A stretch of 64,000 nt of DNA from Desulfuromonadaceae bacterium (GTDB lineage Bacteria; Desulfobacterota; Desulfuromonadia; Geobacterales; Pseudopelobacteraceae): NCBI GenBank assembly GCA_028683855.1, contig JAQUHA010000001.1:1-64000 (forward strand). Direction: 5' to 3'. The notes under the pieces are model-generated. The model was not told the origin of the DNA. It worked only from the letters and a program-made list of their open reading frames with translations, and did not search any database. The position numbers and the translations under genes were made by a program. Below, piece after piece: positions 38,013 through 46,549 of the stretch (position 1 is its first letter; every line of letters begins with the position of its first letter).

Positions 38013-39681
38013 GTCCGAACTCATCGATTTGATTGATCGTCTCCGCCAGGAACCAACCGAGACAGAGTGGTTTGAATTCAAAGTCAACAATGAAGAGCCT
38101 CAAGCGATTGGTGAATATATCTCTTCGCTTGCTAATTCGGCCTCTATGCACGACCAGGAGTATGGCTATTTGGTGTTTGGCGTCAAGGACAAAACTCACG
38201 AGGTTGTCGGAACCGAATTCAAACCCCGCAAAAAGAAGATTGGCAATCAGGAGCTGGAAAACTGGCTGATAACACAACTACAACCATCTATGGACTTCAA
38301 AATATTCGAATTCGACTACAGCGGGAAACCGATTGTCCTGTTCCGAATTGAACCGGCAACCAACACACCTATAAGCTTTAAAGGAATCGAGTACATCCGC
38401 GTTGGCTCCTACAAAAAGAAGCTGGCGGATCATCCGGAAAAAGCCCGAAAAATCTGGATCAAAAAACCGGCTGTTGATTGGTCAGCACAGATTTGTGAAA
38501 GTGCATCGCTGGATGACCTCGACCCGAGAGCCGTTGCCAGGGCACGAGACGAATACAAGAAAAAGTATCCTGATAAAGCGGTAGAGGTTGATTCATGGGA
38601 CGACGTCACATTTCTGAATAAGGCAAAAATTACCATTAAGGGCAAAATCACCCGAACTGCCATTCTTCTCCTTGGCAAAGAGGAGTCTGAACATTTCATT
38701 TCTCCATCCGTAGCCAAAATCAGTTGGATATTGAAAAACGACCAGAATGTCGAGAAGGATTATGAGCATTTTGCACCACCATTTCTTCTCAATACAGATG
38801 TGCTCTTTAGTAAAATTCGCAACCTGAAATACCGCTATCTCCAGGAAAACACGCTATTCCCCACGGAGATAACTCAATATGAACCGTATGTCATCCGTGA
38901 GGCACTGCATAATTGTATTGCTCATCAGGATTATGAGCTGCGCGGTCGAATCAACGTGATCGAACTGTCGGACGAACTTCTTTTTACCAATCTGGGAAAA
39001 TTTATCCCTGAATCTGTTGAGACGGTGATTGAGCAGGATGCGCCTGCAGAACATTACCGCAACCATTTCCTGGCGAACGCCATGGTTAATCTAAAAATGA
39101 TCGATACGCAGGGTGGCGGCATCAAGAAAATGTTTATGATGCAGCGCAGCCGCTTCTTTCCACTGCCCGAGTATGATCTGAGCGAGCCGGAAAGGGTGAA
39201 AGTAAAGATTTATGGGAAGATTCTGGATAAAAATTATACCCAGATATTGATTGCCAAGACCGATCTCGATCTGAAGACGGTCATCTGCCTTGATAAGGTG
39301 CAAAAGAAAAAACGCCTGAACGAGCAGGAGTACAAATTCATCAAACCCAAAAAACTGGTGGAAGGAAGATACCCGAACCTCTTTGTTGCCGCACATATAG
39401 CTGCCGTTACGGGAGATAAAACCTCATACATTCGTAATCGGGCGTTCGACGATGCACATTACAAGGAGATGATACTATCTTTTATCAAACAGTACGGGGC
39501 TGCCAGCAGGAAGGATATTGACAATCTCTTGTTAGACAAACTTTCTGATGCTTTAGACGAACAACAGAAGAAAAACAAGGTCAGAAACCTCATCTATGCG
39601 ATGGCTAATCGCGACAAAACTATTGTAAATAAAGGTAGTTCTGTAAAGTCAAAGTGGGTATTGGCTGGTAATACTATTTAG
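38002..39681 (+). CDS. AlbA_2/Schlafen-type domain protein with RecG-like ATP-binding C-terminal part
   Basis: About 559 residues. The AlbA_2 domain (residues 1-150) has TETEWFEFKVNNEEP, EYGYLVFGVKDKTHEVVG and IEYIRVGSYKK. A helical linker leads to a HATPase_c_4-like region with REALHNCIAHQDY and the GGGIKKMF segment, as in proteins annotated RecG-like or 'ATP-binding'. The C-terminal part looks like a winged-helix (IKQYGAASRKDIDNLLLDKL). The frame is open to 37900, but ATGs at 38002 and 38005 fit the family start. Such proteins are frequent in defence islands and some act as regulators or RNA-binding effectors; the role here is not shown. Confidence 0.8.
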   Translation: MMNKSELIDLIDRLRQEPTETEWFEFKVNNEEPQAIGEYISSLANSASMHDQEYGYLVFGVKDKTHEVVGTEFKPRKKKIGNQELENWLITQLQPSMDFKIFEFDYSGKPIVLFRIEPATNTPISFKGIEYIRVGSYKKKLADHPEKARKIWIKKPAVDWSAQICESASLDDLDPRAVARARDEYKKKYPDKAVEVDSWDDVTFLNKAKITIKGKITRTAILLLGKEESEHFISPSVAKISWILKNDQNVEKDYEHFAPPFLLNTDVLFSKIRNLKYRYLQENTLFPTEITQYEPYVIREALHNCIAHQDYELRGRINVIELSDELLFTNLGKFIPESVETVIEQDAPAEHYRNHFLANAMVNLKMIDTQGGGIKKMFMMQRSRFFPLPEYDLSEPERVKVKIYGKILDKNYTQILIAKTDLDLKTVICLDKVQKKKRLNEQEYKFIKPKKLVEGRYPNLFVAAHIAAVTGDKTSYIRNRAFDDAHYKEMILSFIKQYGAASRKDIDNLLLDKLSDALDEQQKKNKVRNLIYAMANRDKTIVNKGSSVKSKWVLAGNTI

Positions 39682-39706
39682 TCAAGTTTAGTCATGTTTA
39701 GTCAAG
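39677..39706 (+). repeat. Three tandem 10-base repeats, TTTAGTCAAG type
   Basis: TTTAGTCAAG, TTTAGTCATG and TTTAGTCAAG follow each other directly, beginning within the stop codon of the AlbA_2-type gene. A fourth partial TTTAGTCA follows at about 39711. The repeat supplies several in-frame TAG stops; likely a slippage product. Confidence 0.6.
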
Positions 39707-39862
39707 TTGGTTTTAGTCATTGGAAGGCAATTTACGTCGCCCAGGATTATTCCGGGGACATAATACCATTATCCCTCTCGTCCCATCACTCTGAATACAG
39801 CAACCCGCGACGAGGAGCGTCAGAATCGTTAGTTCAAGCAATTAAACCAAAGGATATGCAGC

Positions 39863-40876
39863 ATGACTGAATCCCAAATCATCCTCTACTCCACTCCCGA
39901 CGGTGACATTAAAGTTGACACCGTCTTGCAGAATGAAACCATCTGGCTGACCCAGAGTGCCATGGCTGAGCTGTTTGGTGTCAATGTTCCCGCCATATCC
40001 AAGCACCTGTCCAATATCTATGAAGAAGGAGAATTGAGCCGAGAGTCAACTGTTTCCAAAATGGAAACAGTTCAAAACGAGGGGGGACGGCAGATTGCCC
40101 GTAATAAGGATTTTTACAATCTGGACGCCATAATCGCCGTAGGCTATCGGGTCAACTCCAAGCGTGCCACCCAGTTTCGCATCTGGGCTACCGGTATTCT
40201 GAAAGAGTACATCATCAAAGGTTTTGCCATGGATGATGAACGGCTGAAAAAAGTCGATACCTGGGACTATTTTGACGAGTGGCTGGCTCGCATCCGGGAT
40301 ATCCGGGCATCTGAAAAGCGTTTTTACCAGAAAATCCGCGATATCTATGCTACCGCCATCGATTATGACAAAAGCTCCGATCTGGCTCAGTTGTTTTTCA
40401 AGAAGGTTCAGAACAAGATGCTCTGGGCCATTAGCGGCAAGACCGCCGCAGAATTGATAGAATCGCGCAGTAATCCGGAGCTACCCAACATGGGGCTGAC
40501 ATCTTGGCAGGGTTCCATTGTCCGCAAGCCGGATGTGGCCACTGCCAAGAACTATCTACAGGCCGATGAGATTAAAGACCTCAACGAAATTGTTACCATG
40601 TATCTGGACTATGCTGAACGGCAGGCCCGACAGCGCAAGACTGTCACTATGGAGCAGTGGTCGGAAAAACTCGACGCCTTTCTGTCGTTCAATGAGCATG
40701 TGCTCTTGACCCATGCCGGAAAAGTAAAGGCCGAGGTGGCCAAGGAAATAGCCGAACAGCGGTATGAAAAATTTGACCAAAAACGCAGAGCCGAAGAAGC
40801 CCTGGCCGCTGATAAAGAGGATCTGCAAGCTTTGGAAGAACTGGAAAAACGACTGATGGAGCAAAAGAAACCATAA
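39863..40876 (+). CDS. RhuM-family protein
   Basis: A 337-residue protein matching the RhuM ('virulence protein') family over its length. Landmarks are TIWLTQSAMAELFGVNVPA (an HTH-like N-terminus), YNLDAIIAVGYRVNSKRAT, FRIWATGILKEYIIKGFAMDDERLK and a C-terminal coiled coil rich in Lys, Glu and Ala. The name comes from a Salmonella pathogenicity-island gene whose biochemical function is unclear. Relatives are common in mobile islands. It is a stand-alone gene here, with AAAGGA before its ATG. Confidence 0.88.
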   Translation: MTESQIILYSTPDGDIKVDTVLQNETIWLTQSAMAELFGVNVPAISKHLSNIYEEGELSRESTVSKMETVQNEGGRQIARNKDFYNLDAIIAVGYRVNSKRATQFRIWATGILKEYIIKGFAMDDERLKKVDTWDYFDEWLARIRDIRASEKRFYQKIRDIYATAIDYDKSSDLAQLFFKKVQNKMLWAISGKTAAELIESRSNPELPNMGLTSWQGSIVRKPDVATAKNYLQADEIKDLNEIVTMYLDYAERQARQRKTVTMEQWSEKLDAFLSFNEHVLLTHAGKVKAEVAKEIAEQRYEKFDQKRRAEEALAADKEDLQALEELEKRLMEQKKP

Positions 40877-41004
40877 CCATTACAAAAATAGATTTTGGGC
40901 AAAAAACATCCTGCCACAAAATATTTTTTTGAAAACTGTCACATCACTGCCGTGTCTCATATCAGAAGCCGAAATTACCGGCAAACTGATCATGGAGGCA
41001 CGGC

Positions 41005-41886
41005 ATGTTATTTCCCGCACACAATCCCGCACAGCAGGTACTCAACTGGCATTGCCGTAGCAATAACATCTCTGAATCAAATATATCCGCGGCAGCTGTG
41101 GATATGCGTGAGCATGTATACCGGATTCGCAAGATGTACGGAATGCCAATCGGACGCACAATCCCATACGATGATGCCGATTTCCGGGCAGCATATATGC
41201 TGGCCTATTTTCCCTATTACATCGAACCTATCTGCCATGTTCTGGAATCCGCCGAACTTCCTGATTCATTATTTTCCACGGGTACTCTGAAAGCTGCATT
41301 CTTTGGTGGCGGCCCATGCCCGGAAGCTCTTGGCCTTGCCGCATATCTCCGCAAGCGTGCTCCACGCCTTGCAAGAGCAGAAGCAACTGCATTCGACCGT
41401 CAGCCCGACTGGAACCCCATTCAGCAGGAACTTGTTCCGATGATGCTGCCATCATACAAATCAGAACATACGACATTTGCCCTGAACAGCCGTTCGTGCG
41501 ATGTGGTAGAATGTCTTGCTCGGCAGTGTACTTGCGGTGTAGCTGATATGGATATTATCATCGGCCAGAACTTCCTGACGGAAGTCTATGCAAACCGCAC
41601 CCGTGCCATTGCAACATTCGAGCGGTTGATACAACGTTCAACGTGCCGTTATCTGGTTTTTGTTGAGAACCAGTACGATCAGGTAAAGGTACTGATGAAC
41701 GAACTCTCTGCCTGCCTTTATGACAAAGGACTTACAACATCCCGTCCAACAGCAGAGACAAGAACCATTCGCCCAAATTTCCGTTTGCCACAGGTCATGC
41801 AACAGCACCTGTTCACTTGGGAGGATGGGCTCAAACCACGATACAGCGTCACGTTCCACCACATGGTTCTTGAGATAGCGAGGTAA
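41005..41886 (+). CDS. Possible class I SAM-methyltransferase-fold protein
   Basis: A 293-residue protein with GGAGG seven bases before its ATG. The segment KAAFFGGGPCPEALGLAAYL (about 94-113) looks like motif I of a Rossmann methyltransferase, followed by an acidic residue in ATAFDRQ and a DIIIGQNFLTEVY strand resembling motif IV. An NPPY- or DPPY-type catalytic motif is absent, so it is not a standard DNA adenine or cytosine methylase. It lies 3 bases before the DUF1848 gene, so the two are coupled. Target unknown. Confidence 0.6.
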   Translation: MLFPAHNPAQQVLNWHCRSNNISESNISAAAVDMREHVYRIRKMYGMPIGRTIPYDDADFRAAYMLAYFPYYIEPICHVLESAELPDSLFSTGTLKAAFFGGGPCPEALGLAAYLRKRAPRLARAEATAFDRQPDWNPIQQELVPMMLPSYKSEHTTFALNSRSCDVVECLARQCTCGVADMDIIIGQNFLTEVYANRTRAIATFERLIQRSTCRYLVFVENQYDQVKVLMNELSACLYDKGLTTSRPTAETRTIRPNFRLPQVMQQHLFTWEDGLKPRYSVTFHHMVLEIAR

Positions 41887-41889
41887 CAA

Positions 41890-42864
41890 ATGATTATTTC
41901 TGCCAGCAGACGCACCGATATCCCGGCTTTCTACGCCGAGTGGTTCATGAACCGGGTACGGGAGGGATATTTCCACAGGGTCAACCCGTTCAACAGCAAC
42001 CAGGTCTCCGGATTCAGTCTGAAACCGGAAGATGTAGATGCCATCTGCTTCTGGACCAAAAACCCGCGACCGCTCATGAAGCACCTTAATGAGTTGGATG
42101 AGCGTGGTCTGAATTACTATTTCCAGTTTACCCTCAACCCATACGACAAAACCTTTGAGCCGAATGTGCCCTCACTACAGGAGGGCATTAGCACCATGAT
42201 AGAACTGGCAGGGCACATCGGTTCAGAACGAGTGGTGTGGCGTTACGATCCGGTAATTCTCTCCACTGTTACACCTGTTGCCTGGCATTTGGAGCAAGTA
42301 GAGCATATTGCCGGGCAGCTGAAAAATGCCACCAGTCGACTGGTGTTCAGTTTCTACGATTTCTACGGCAAAGGTCAGGGGCGACTAAATAAATCTCTTC
42401 TGGGTACAGGAATTAAACTGGAGGATATATGCGCCCCAAATCAGAAAGATGCCCTGGAGCAGATTGCACGAGGCTTCAAGGAAATTGCTGACCGCTTCGG
42501 CTTACAGATATTTTCCTGTAGTGAGGATATTGACCTAAATTCCATCGGCATTCAGCATGGTGCATGCATTGATGGCGCACTGATAAGTGAACTATTTGGA
42601 ATTGACGCAGTTTCAGGCAAAGATAAAAACCAGAGGGAAAGTTGTGGGTGTGTCGAGTCAGCAGATATGGGCATGTACAACTCGTGCCATTTTCGTTGCA
42701 CCTACTGTTACGCCAACTTCAACGAGGGTATGATCGACGCCAACTGCCAGAAGCATTACCCGGACAGTCCATCTCTTCTCGGCATGCATGAAGGATATGT
42801 AGAGATTCAGACATCGCTCCACAAAAAGAAGAAGTGCGGCGGATGCCAGCAGAACCTTTTCTGA
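41890..42864 (+). CDS. DUF1848 family protein (radical SAM-like, cysteine-rich C-terminus)
   Basis: A 324-residue protein that opens with the DUF1848 signature MIISASRRTDIPAFYAEWF and FWTKNPRPLM. The C-terminus carries a cysteine cluster (CGCVES, then CHFRCTYCYAN) that looks able to hold an iron-sulfur cluster; a final CGGCQQ ends the protein. The barrel-like body and the cysteines suggest a radical-SAM-related fold with the cluster at the end instead of the front. Biochemical function is not established for the family. It is coupled to the methyltransferase-like gene upstream. Confidence 0.82.
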   Translation: MIISASRRTDIPAFYAEWFMNRVREGYFHRVNPFNSNQVSGFSLKPEDVDAICFWTKNPRPLMKHLNELDERGLNYYFQFTLNPYDKTFEPNVPSLQEGISTMIELAGHIGSERVVWRYDPVILSTVTPVAWHLEQVEHIAGQLKNATSRLVFSFYDFYGKGQGRLNKSLLGTGIKLEDICAPNQKDALEQIARGFKEIADRFGLQIFSCSEDIDLNSIGIQHGACIDGALISELFGIDAVSGKDKNQRESCGCVESADMGMYNSCHFRCTYCYANFNEGMIDANCQKHYPDSPSLLGMHEGYVEIQTSLHKKKKCGGCQQNLF

Positions 42865-42893
42865 ATCTTGGACGCCTTACAGTGGGGGGCATC

Positions 42894-43049
42894 ATGAACA
42901 ATTACGGACCGGAAGATGAGTACGATGAGTATGAGAATGGCCAGGACGACAGCGATGAGTTTGACCTGCTGACGGCAGAGATCATGGGAGACAATGATTC
43001 CTGGGAGCGCTCCAACGATGAGGGGTGGTATTACGACGATAACGACTGA
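42894..43049 (+). CDS. Very acidic 51-residue protein
   Basis: The ATG at 42894 (MNNYGPEDEYDEY) follows GGGGGG at a good distance, so the longer frame from 42834 is not needed. About 40 percent of residues are Asp or Glu, and several Tyr and Trp are present. It lies between DUF1848 and ssb in the same direction. The composition is that of a DNA-mimic or a partner of basic proteins, but no family is recognised. Confidence 0.6.
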   Translation: MNNYGPEDEYDEYENGQDDSDEFDLLTAEIMGDNDSWERSNDEGWYYDDND

Positions 43050-43073
43050 AAACACAGTAACAGGAGCTAAATC

Positions 43074-43487
43074 ATGGCATCACTTAACAAGGTAATACTG
43101 ATAGGTAATCTGGGTAAAGACCCGGAAATCCGCACTACAACCACTGGACAGAGCATCGCCACATTTTCCATTGCGACCGGCGAGAAATTCAAGAATAAGT
43201 CTGGCGAGTGGGAGGAACGCACCGAGTGGCACAACGTGGTCCTGTGGGGCAAACTGGCCGAGATCGCTCGTGATCATTTACACAAGGGTAAGCAAGTTTA
43301 CATCGAAGGCAAGCTCCAGACACGTAAATGGGAAGGTAAGGATGGCCATTCCCGTTACACCACCGAGGTCATCGGCGAGCGGATGCAGATGCTGGGGAAC
43401 AAGGGAGAGAAGTCTTCAGCTCCTGCTGCATTCACGGATTCCGTAGACGATACCGATTTTGACGACCTGGACAACTATCCATTTTAA
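43074..43487 (+). CDS. ssb: Single-stranded DNA-binding protein (accessory copy)
   Basis: A 137-residue SSB with an OB-fold (LNKVILIGNLGKDPEIR, TEWHNVVLWGKLAEIA, YIEGKLQTRKW) and a short acidic tail ending in NYPF, close to the DDDIPF-type tip that recruits replication and repair proteins. It is a little shorter than typical chromosomal SSB because the Gly/Gln-rich linker is nearly absent, which is common for SSBs of phages and integrative elements. GGAG precedes the ATG. It is followed by a clamp-like small gene after 13 bases. Confidence 0.95.
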   Translation: MASLNKVILIGNLGKDPEIRTTTTGQSIATFSIATGEKFKNKSGEWEERTEWHNVVLWGKLAEIARDHLHKGKQVYIEGKLQTRKWEGKDGHSRYTTEVIGERMQMLGNKGEKSSAPAAFTDSVDDTDFDDLDNYPF

Positions 43488-43500
43488 GGCGGAACATCCC

Positions 43501-43815
43501 ATGGCATTTGATATCACAGTATCAAGGGAAGAGTTTGACCTGGCGCTGAAACAGGTCAAGAAGTTCAACAAGGGGAAGAAACCGTTTGACCTTATTCTGA
43601 AATTTGACGGGACAGCCCTGCTGCTGGAGACCCCAATGGCAACCTTCTCAGCATCAGGGACCGGAACATCAGATGTAAGTATCGTGCTTCCGGGCAGGAT
43701 GATGATCCTGATGTTGGGAACATTCCCGACATCTGATGCGCTGGCGTTCCGACTGGACGGATCCTCCCTGAAGATAGACCGACTGACTATTCCGTGCAAA
43801 GTTGTTGTGGAGTAA
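43501..43815 (+). CDS. Small protein resembling a single beta-clamp (DnaN) domain
   Basis: A 104-residue protein. The frame is open upstream, but the ATG at 43501 follows AAGGCGG and gives a clean start. The pattern is that of one sliding-clamp domain: ITVSREEFDLALKQV, then LILKFDGTALLLETP, then VSIVLPGRMMILMLGTFPTS, then LAFRLDGSSLKID. This parallels the strand-helix order of DnaN domain 1 (helix after VxR, D-G turn, VPARKFxxIxxxLP). The resemblance is by eye and could be fortuitous. Its neighbour is ssb, so a role in replication or repair of an element is plausible. Confidence 0.5.
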   Translation: MAFDITVSREEFDLALKQVKKFNKGKKPFDLILKFDGTALLLETPMATFSASGTGTSDVSIVLPGRMMILMLGTFPTSDALAFRLDGSSLKIDRLTIPCKVVVE

Positions 43816-43821
43816 TCACCT

Positions 43822-44337
43822 ATGAGCTCCCCCCGCACCCCTGGTATATACATAGGTATGATGACACTAGTTGTCTTCAGTTTGCTCGTATGGTCGTCAA
43901 TTGTCGCTCCGTGTGTCGAAATCGGTATTTTCCTGGCGTCAGCAACATCCGCAGTAGGTACGGCTTTCATGTCTTGGCGGCTCTCCAGTCGGCTTGGTCA
44001 GAAAGAGATGCTACTGGTGTATGTATCGCTTGCAGCAGTGCTGACTGCGGCAGTTACCGCCCTTGTTGATTTTGCTGACATAACGTTCCTTGGTGAGTTG
44101 AATGACGCTGAATCAGGATTGTTGCTGGGTGGGGTTCTAGCCTTTGTTGTAGTGGGCTGGATAGCTGTTCGCCTGAGTGAACGATTCCCATTATCGTTGA
44201 CTCTGGGGTCTGTCATTGCTTGTTCGACTTCATGGGGATTTATTTCGTTTTTTGGTAAATCGATTGAGCAGGAGTATCAGAGCATTATTACTATAAGGAC
44301 TAAAGGGGACGTAGGTGATTTGGTTGATTTGAGCTGA
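43822..44337 (+). CDS. Small integral membrane protein, unknown
   Basis: A 171-residue protein with four or five hydrophobic segments (about 10-28, 32-48, 65-85, 98-118 and 128-146) and a short soluble C-terminal tail. No family recognised. It starts 6 bases after the clamp-like gene's stop and may be co-transcribed with it. It could be an effector or just an unrelated membrane protein in the island. Confidence 0.6.
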   Translation: MSSPRTPGIYIGMMTLVVFSLLVWSSIVAPCVEIGIFLASATSAVGTAFMSWRLSSRLGQKEMLLVYVSLAAVLTAAVTALVDFADITFLGELNDAESGLLLGGVLAFVVVGWIAVRLSERFPLSLTLGSVIACSTSWGFISFFGKSIEQEYQSIITIRTKGDVGDLVDLS

Positions 44338-44387
44338 CCAACTTATGCAGTTCATGGGAAATACATGGACTTCCCGATTTCATCATT

Positions 44388-45647
44388 TCACCGCTCTATT
44401 GAAAACGGATTAAGAAACTGCCGTCCCCACAGGTAGTTTTTATCGACCAGGCTGAGTTCCGCCTCTTCGCAGACCCTCTCCCAATTCTCACGTATGGCTG
44501 ACTCGATCCGGTCAATCAGAGTTGCCGCTGCCTTTTGGGAAAGCAGGAAGTGGTGCGCGGCAGCCAGGCTGATTTTTAGCTGGCTGAACCGGTTGTCGCC
44601 GGTGATGAGCATAGCCTGGGTAGCTTCATTGCCGGTTCGCCCTTGAGGGCAGATATCATAGGCCGGCGTGAGGGTCAGCTCATGCCCATTCCAGAATGCA
44701 GCATGGTTGCGGGCATGATCATCGGTGTTGCCGCAAAGGATATTGAAAACCAACCGGCCGTAAAGTTCCTTGAGAGTTTCTGCCGGCTCGGCAAAGCGAT
44801 GGCGAATGATTTCGGCAAACTCTTCATAACTGGCATAACGGGCCTTCATCTCACTGAGTCCAAACAGGGTCAGGGCGGAAACCATCGATTTTCGCGCCCA
44901 TCCGGAATCTAGCGCAATACGGTCGAAGCGCTCGATCAACAAGACATCCTTGCCGGCCGCATTAACCAGTTTTACGGGAGCGACCTCAAGCCCCGCAATA
45001 GCAGCCAATCTCATGGCAACGTATTCGGCTTTAACAACGCTGTAGAGATCACTGCCGGACGAAAACTTGGCAATGTACTTGTTACCTTGATCTTCTATCA
45101 AAGCCTTTGGCCGCGCACCGCCAATGGAACTGCCATGGAAGAGCGCCTGATCAAGCTCGGCGGTTAATGGCAGACCCTGCTCGACCCGTGCGGCCGATGC
45201 CAGCAACTCTTCCAGGCTCGCATTTACTGGAGCTCTCGGAACAAATTCCGTTGGTGAACGCTGAAAATCAAGAGCGCCAATCCGGTCAGACCCCGATTCC
45301 AACAGGTAGGTGAGTTCATCCAGGCTGCCGGTATCCGCATCCCGACCCTTCTGCCCGAATTTCCTGTTGATGATGACACGTCGCCCCCAGGCATCGGGCG
45401 CTGCATCCCGAATGCAATTGGGAATCTCCAGGTCACCCAACAGGGGCAACACCCCGGCTCGTAGCGGTAATTCCGGCTCATAAATTGGAATCGCCCGGAT
45501 CTTGCCACCTATCCGCTCAAGATAACTTTTGCCATAGTTGAAATGGATTGAGCCGTTATCCGTTTCAAGCTTGCCGGCAACCACCGGTTGCGTCTCTCCG
45601 GGAAGCCAGATCCAGACATAGGCTTCTTTCGGCTTAGAAGTCATCAT
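44388..45647 (-). CDS. hipA: HipA-type serine/threonine kinase toxin
   Basis: About 419 residues. HipA phosphorylates translation factors such as GltX in E. coli and induces growth arrest; the target here is unknown. An N-terminal HipA_N region (VWIWLPGETQPVVAG, LPLLGDLEIPNCIRDAAPDAWG) precedes the kinase lobe with a Gly-rich SSIGGARPKALI loop, the ATP-binding Lys in YIAKFSS, catalytic NTDDHARNHAF and the metal-binding LTPAYDICP. All key residues look intact. The frame runs upstream to 45809 inside hipB; the ATG pair at 45647/45644 follows AAGGGGGG and overlaps the end of hipB by 14 bases, as usual for hipBA. Confidence 0.93.
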   Translation of the reverse strand: MMTSKPKEAYVWIWLPGETQPVVAGKLETDNGSIHFNYGKSYLERIGGKIRAIPIYEPELPLRAGVLPLLGDLEIPNCIRDAAPDAWGRRVIINRKFGQKGRDADTGSLDELTYLLESGSDRIGALDFQRSPTEFVPRAPVNASLEELLASAARVEQGLPLTAELDQALFHGSSIGGARPKALIEDQGNKYIAKFSSGSDLYSVVKAEYVAMRLAAIAGLEVAPVKLVNAAGKDVLLIERFDRIALDSGWARKSMVSALTLFGLSEMKARYASYEEFAEIIRHRFAEPAETLKELYGRLVFNILCGNTDDHARNHAAFWNGHELTLTPAYDICPQGRTGNEATQAMLITGDNRFSQLKISLAAAHHFLLSQKAAATLIDRIESAIRENWERVCEEAELSLVDKNYLWGRQFLNPFSIER

Positions 45648-45966
45648 CCACCCCCCTTGTCTTGCTTCTGATCCGCTTGGGCAGGAGCGCGATTTTACTT
45701 TGCGCCAGTTCAATACCGGTTGCAAGTACCCGGTTCTCCTGATCAAACAGTGGGATGCCAACCAGGGCAGCGACTTCGAAGACCAGCCCGATGGATGGCG
45801 ACATATCACCGGACTCTATCTTCTGGAGTGTCGCCCTGGAAATACCGGCCCTCTCCGCAAGTATTTGCTCTGACCAGTGGCGCTCCTTGCGCCCGAGCTT
45901 GATCTGTTGGCCGAGCAATAAAGCTGCTTCTTTTGCGTATTTTGAGTATGTTCTTTGCTTCATCAT
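45634..45966 (-). CDS. hipB: HipB-type XRE antitoxin/repressor
   Basis: A 110-residue protein with an XRE helix-turn-helix at about 25-75 (WSEQILAERAGISRATLQKIESGDMSPSI), which should bind operators upstream of its own gene and neutralise HipA. The N-terminus is basic. It precedes and overlaps hipA, the canonical order. Two near-identical 17-base direct repeats and an inverted repeat lie just upstream and are the likely operators. Confidence 0.92.
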   Translation of the reverse strand: MMKQRTYSKYAKEAALLLGQQIKLGRKERHWSEQILAERAGISRATLQKIESGDMSPSIGLVFEVAALVGIPLFDQENRVLATGIELAQSKIALLPKRIRSKTRGVDDDF

Positions 45967-45986
45967 AGGCAGCCCAAATATAGAAT

Positions 45987-46083
45987 GACCAAAATAATAT
46001 ACGTTAAACTATTTAATGTATATTGTACTGATCATTTGGTTGGCATTCAATAAAAATTCTGGAATTGACTAAAATAATATACG
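45987..46083. promoter_or_regulatory. Candidate hipBA operator region: 17-base direct repeats and an inverted repeat
   Basis: GACCAAAATAATATACG (45987-46003) and GACTAAAATAATATACG (46067-46083) match at 16 of 17 positions and are spaced by exactly 80 bases. Within the first, AATATAC (45996-46002) pairs with GTATATT (46018-46024) as an inverted repeat with a 15-base spacer. HipB family members bind spaced operators in this position, so these are good candidates. Confidence 0.6.
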
Positions 46084-46156
46084 CAACCCGCCATAATGAC
46101 CATTATATTGGCACGATCTCAATCTAAATTCCGAAGACAGCATAAGCCTCAATATT

Positions 46157-46511
46157 TTGACCACGTTTCTTAACCCAGACCTGTCAGGCGACTGGCGGAA
46201 ATCTGTTGACAGGGGTTATGCAACCCTGAAGTTACTCTGCAGCCATCTGGTCGTGGTTGGATTTTCGTTCGGTGGCGGCCTTGCTATTGACTGCGCGGCT
46301 CGAAACAGCGATATTGCCGGAGTAGTTGCGATCACCCCCCCCTTGCGGCTGCAGAATTTTACCTCCAGATTTGCCCCGCAGCTGGACATTTGGAATAGAT
46401 TCATGACAGCTGTAAATTTTCAAAAGACACGGAATTCTTTCGGGAGACGGGGCAGAGAAGGTTCATGCAGCAATCGGTGAGTTTGTAATGTCATTTCAAA
46501 AAGGATCATAA
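46157..46511 (+). pseudogene. Broken alpha/beta-hydrolase gene
   Basis: The first frame (46157-46480) contains a serine-hydrolase elbow GFSFGGGLA preceded by LVVVG and followed by GVVAITPPLRL, but lacks the N-terminal part of the fold. Near 46430 the coding pattern moves to another frame, which reads RHGILSGDGAEKVHAAIGEF and stops at 46511; this looks like the C-terminal catalytic-His strand and last helix. The gene is thus truncated at the start, probably internally deleted, and frameshifted. It marks the right edge of the accessory island. Confidence 0.65.
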
Positions 46512-46549
46512 TTCAAAGCGTCAGATATAATTACAGAAAGGATCTAAAA

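Noticed and set aside
40895..41290. 131-residue frame overlapping the methyltransferase-like gene
   Set aside because: It starts without a ribosome-binding site and overlaps the better-supported frame from 41005 over most of its length.
46108..46114. TTGGCAC as a sigma-54 -24 box
   Set aside because: The expected GC at -12 is missing at the proper spacing.
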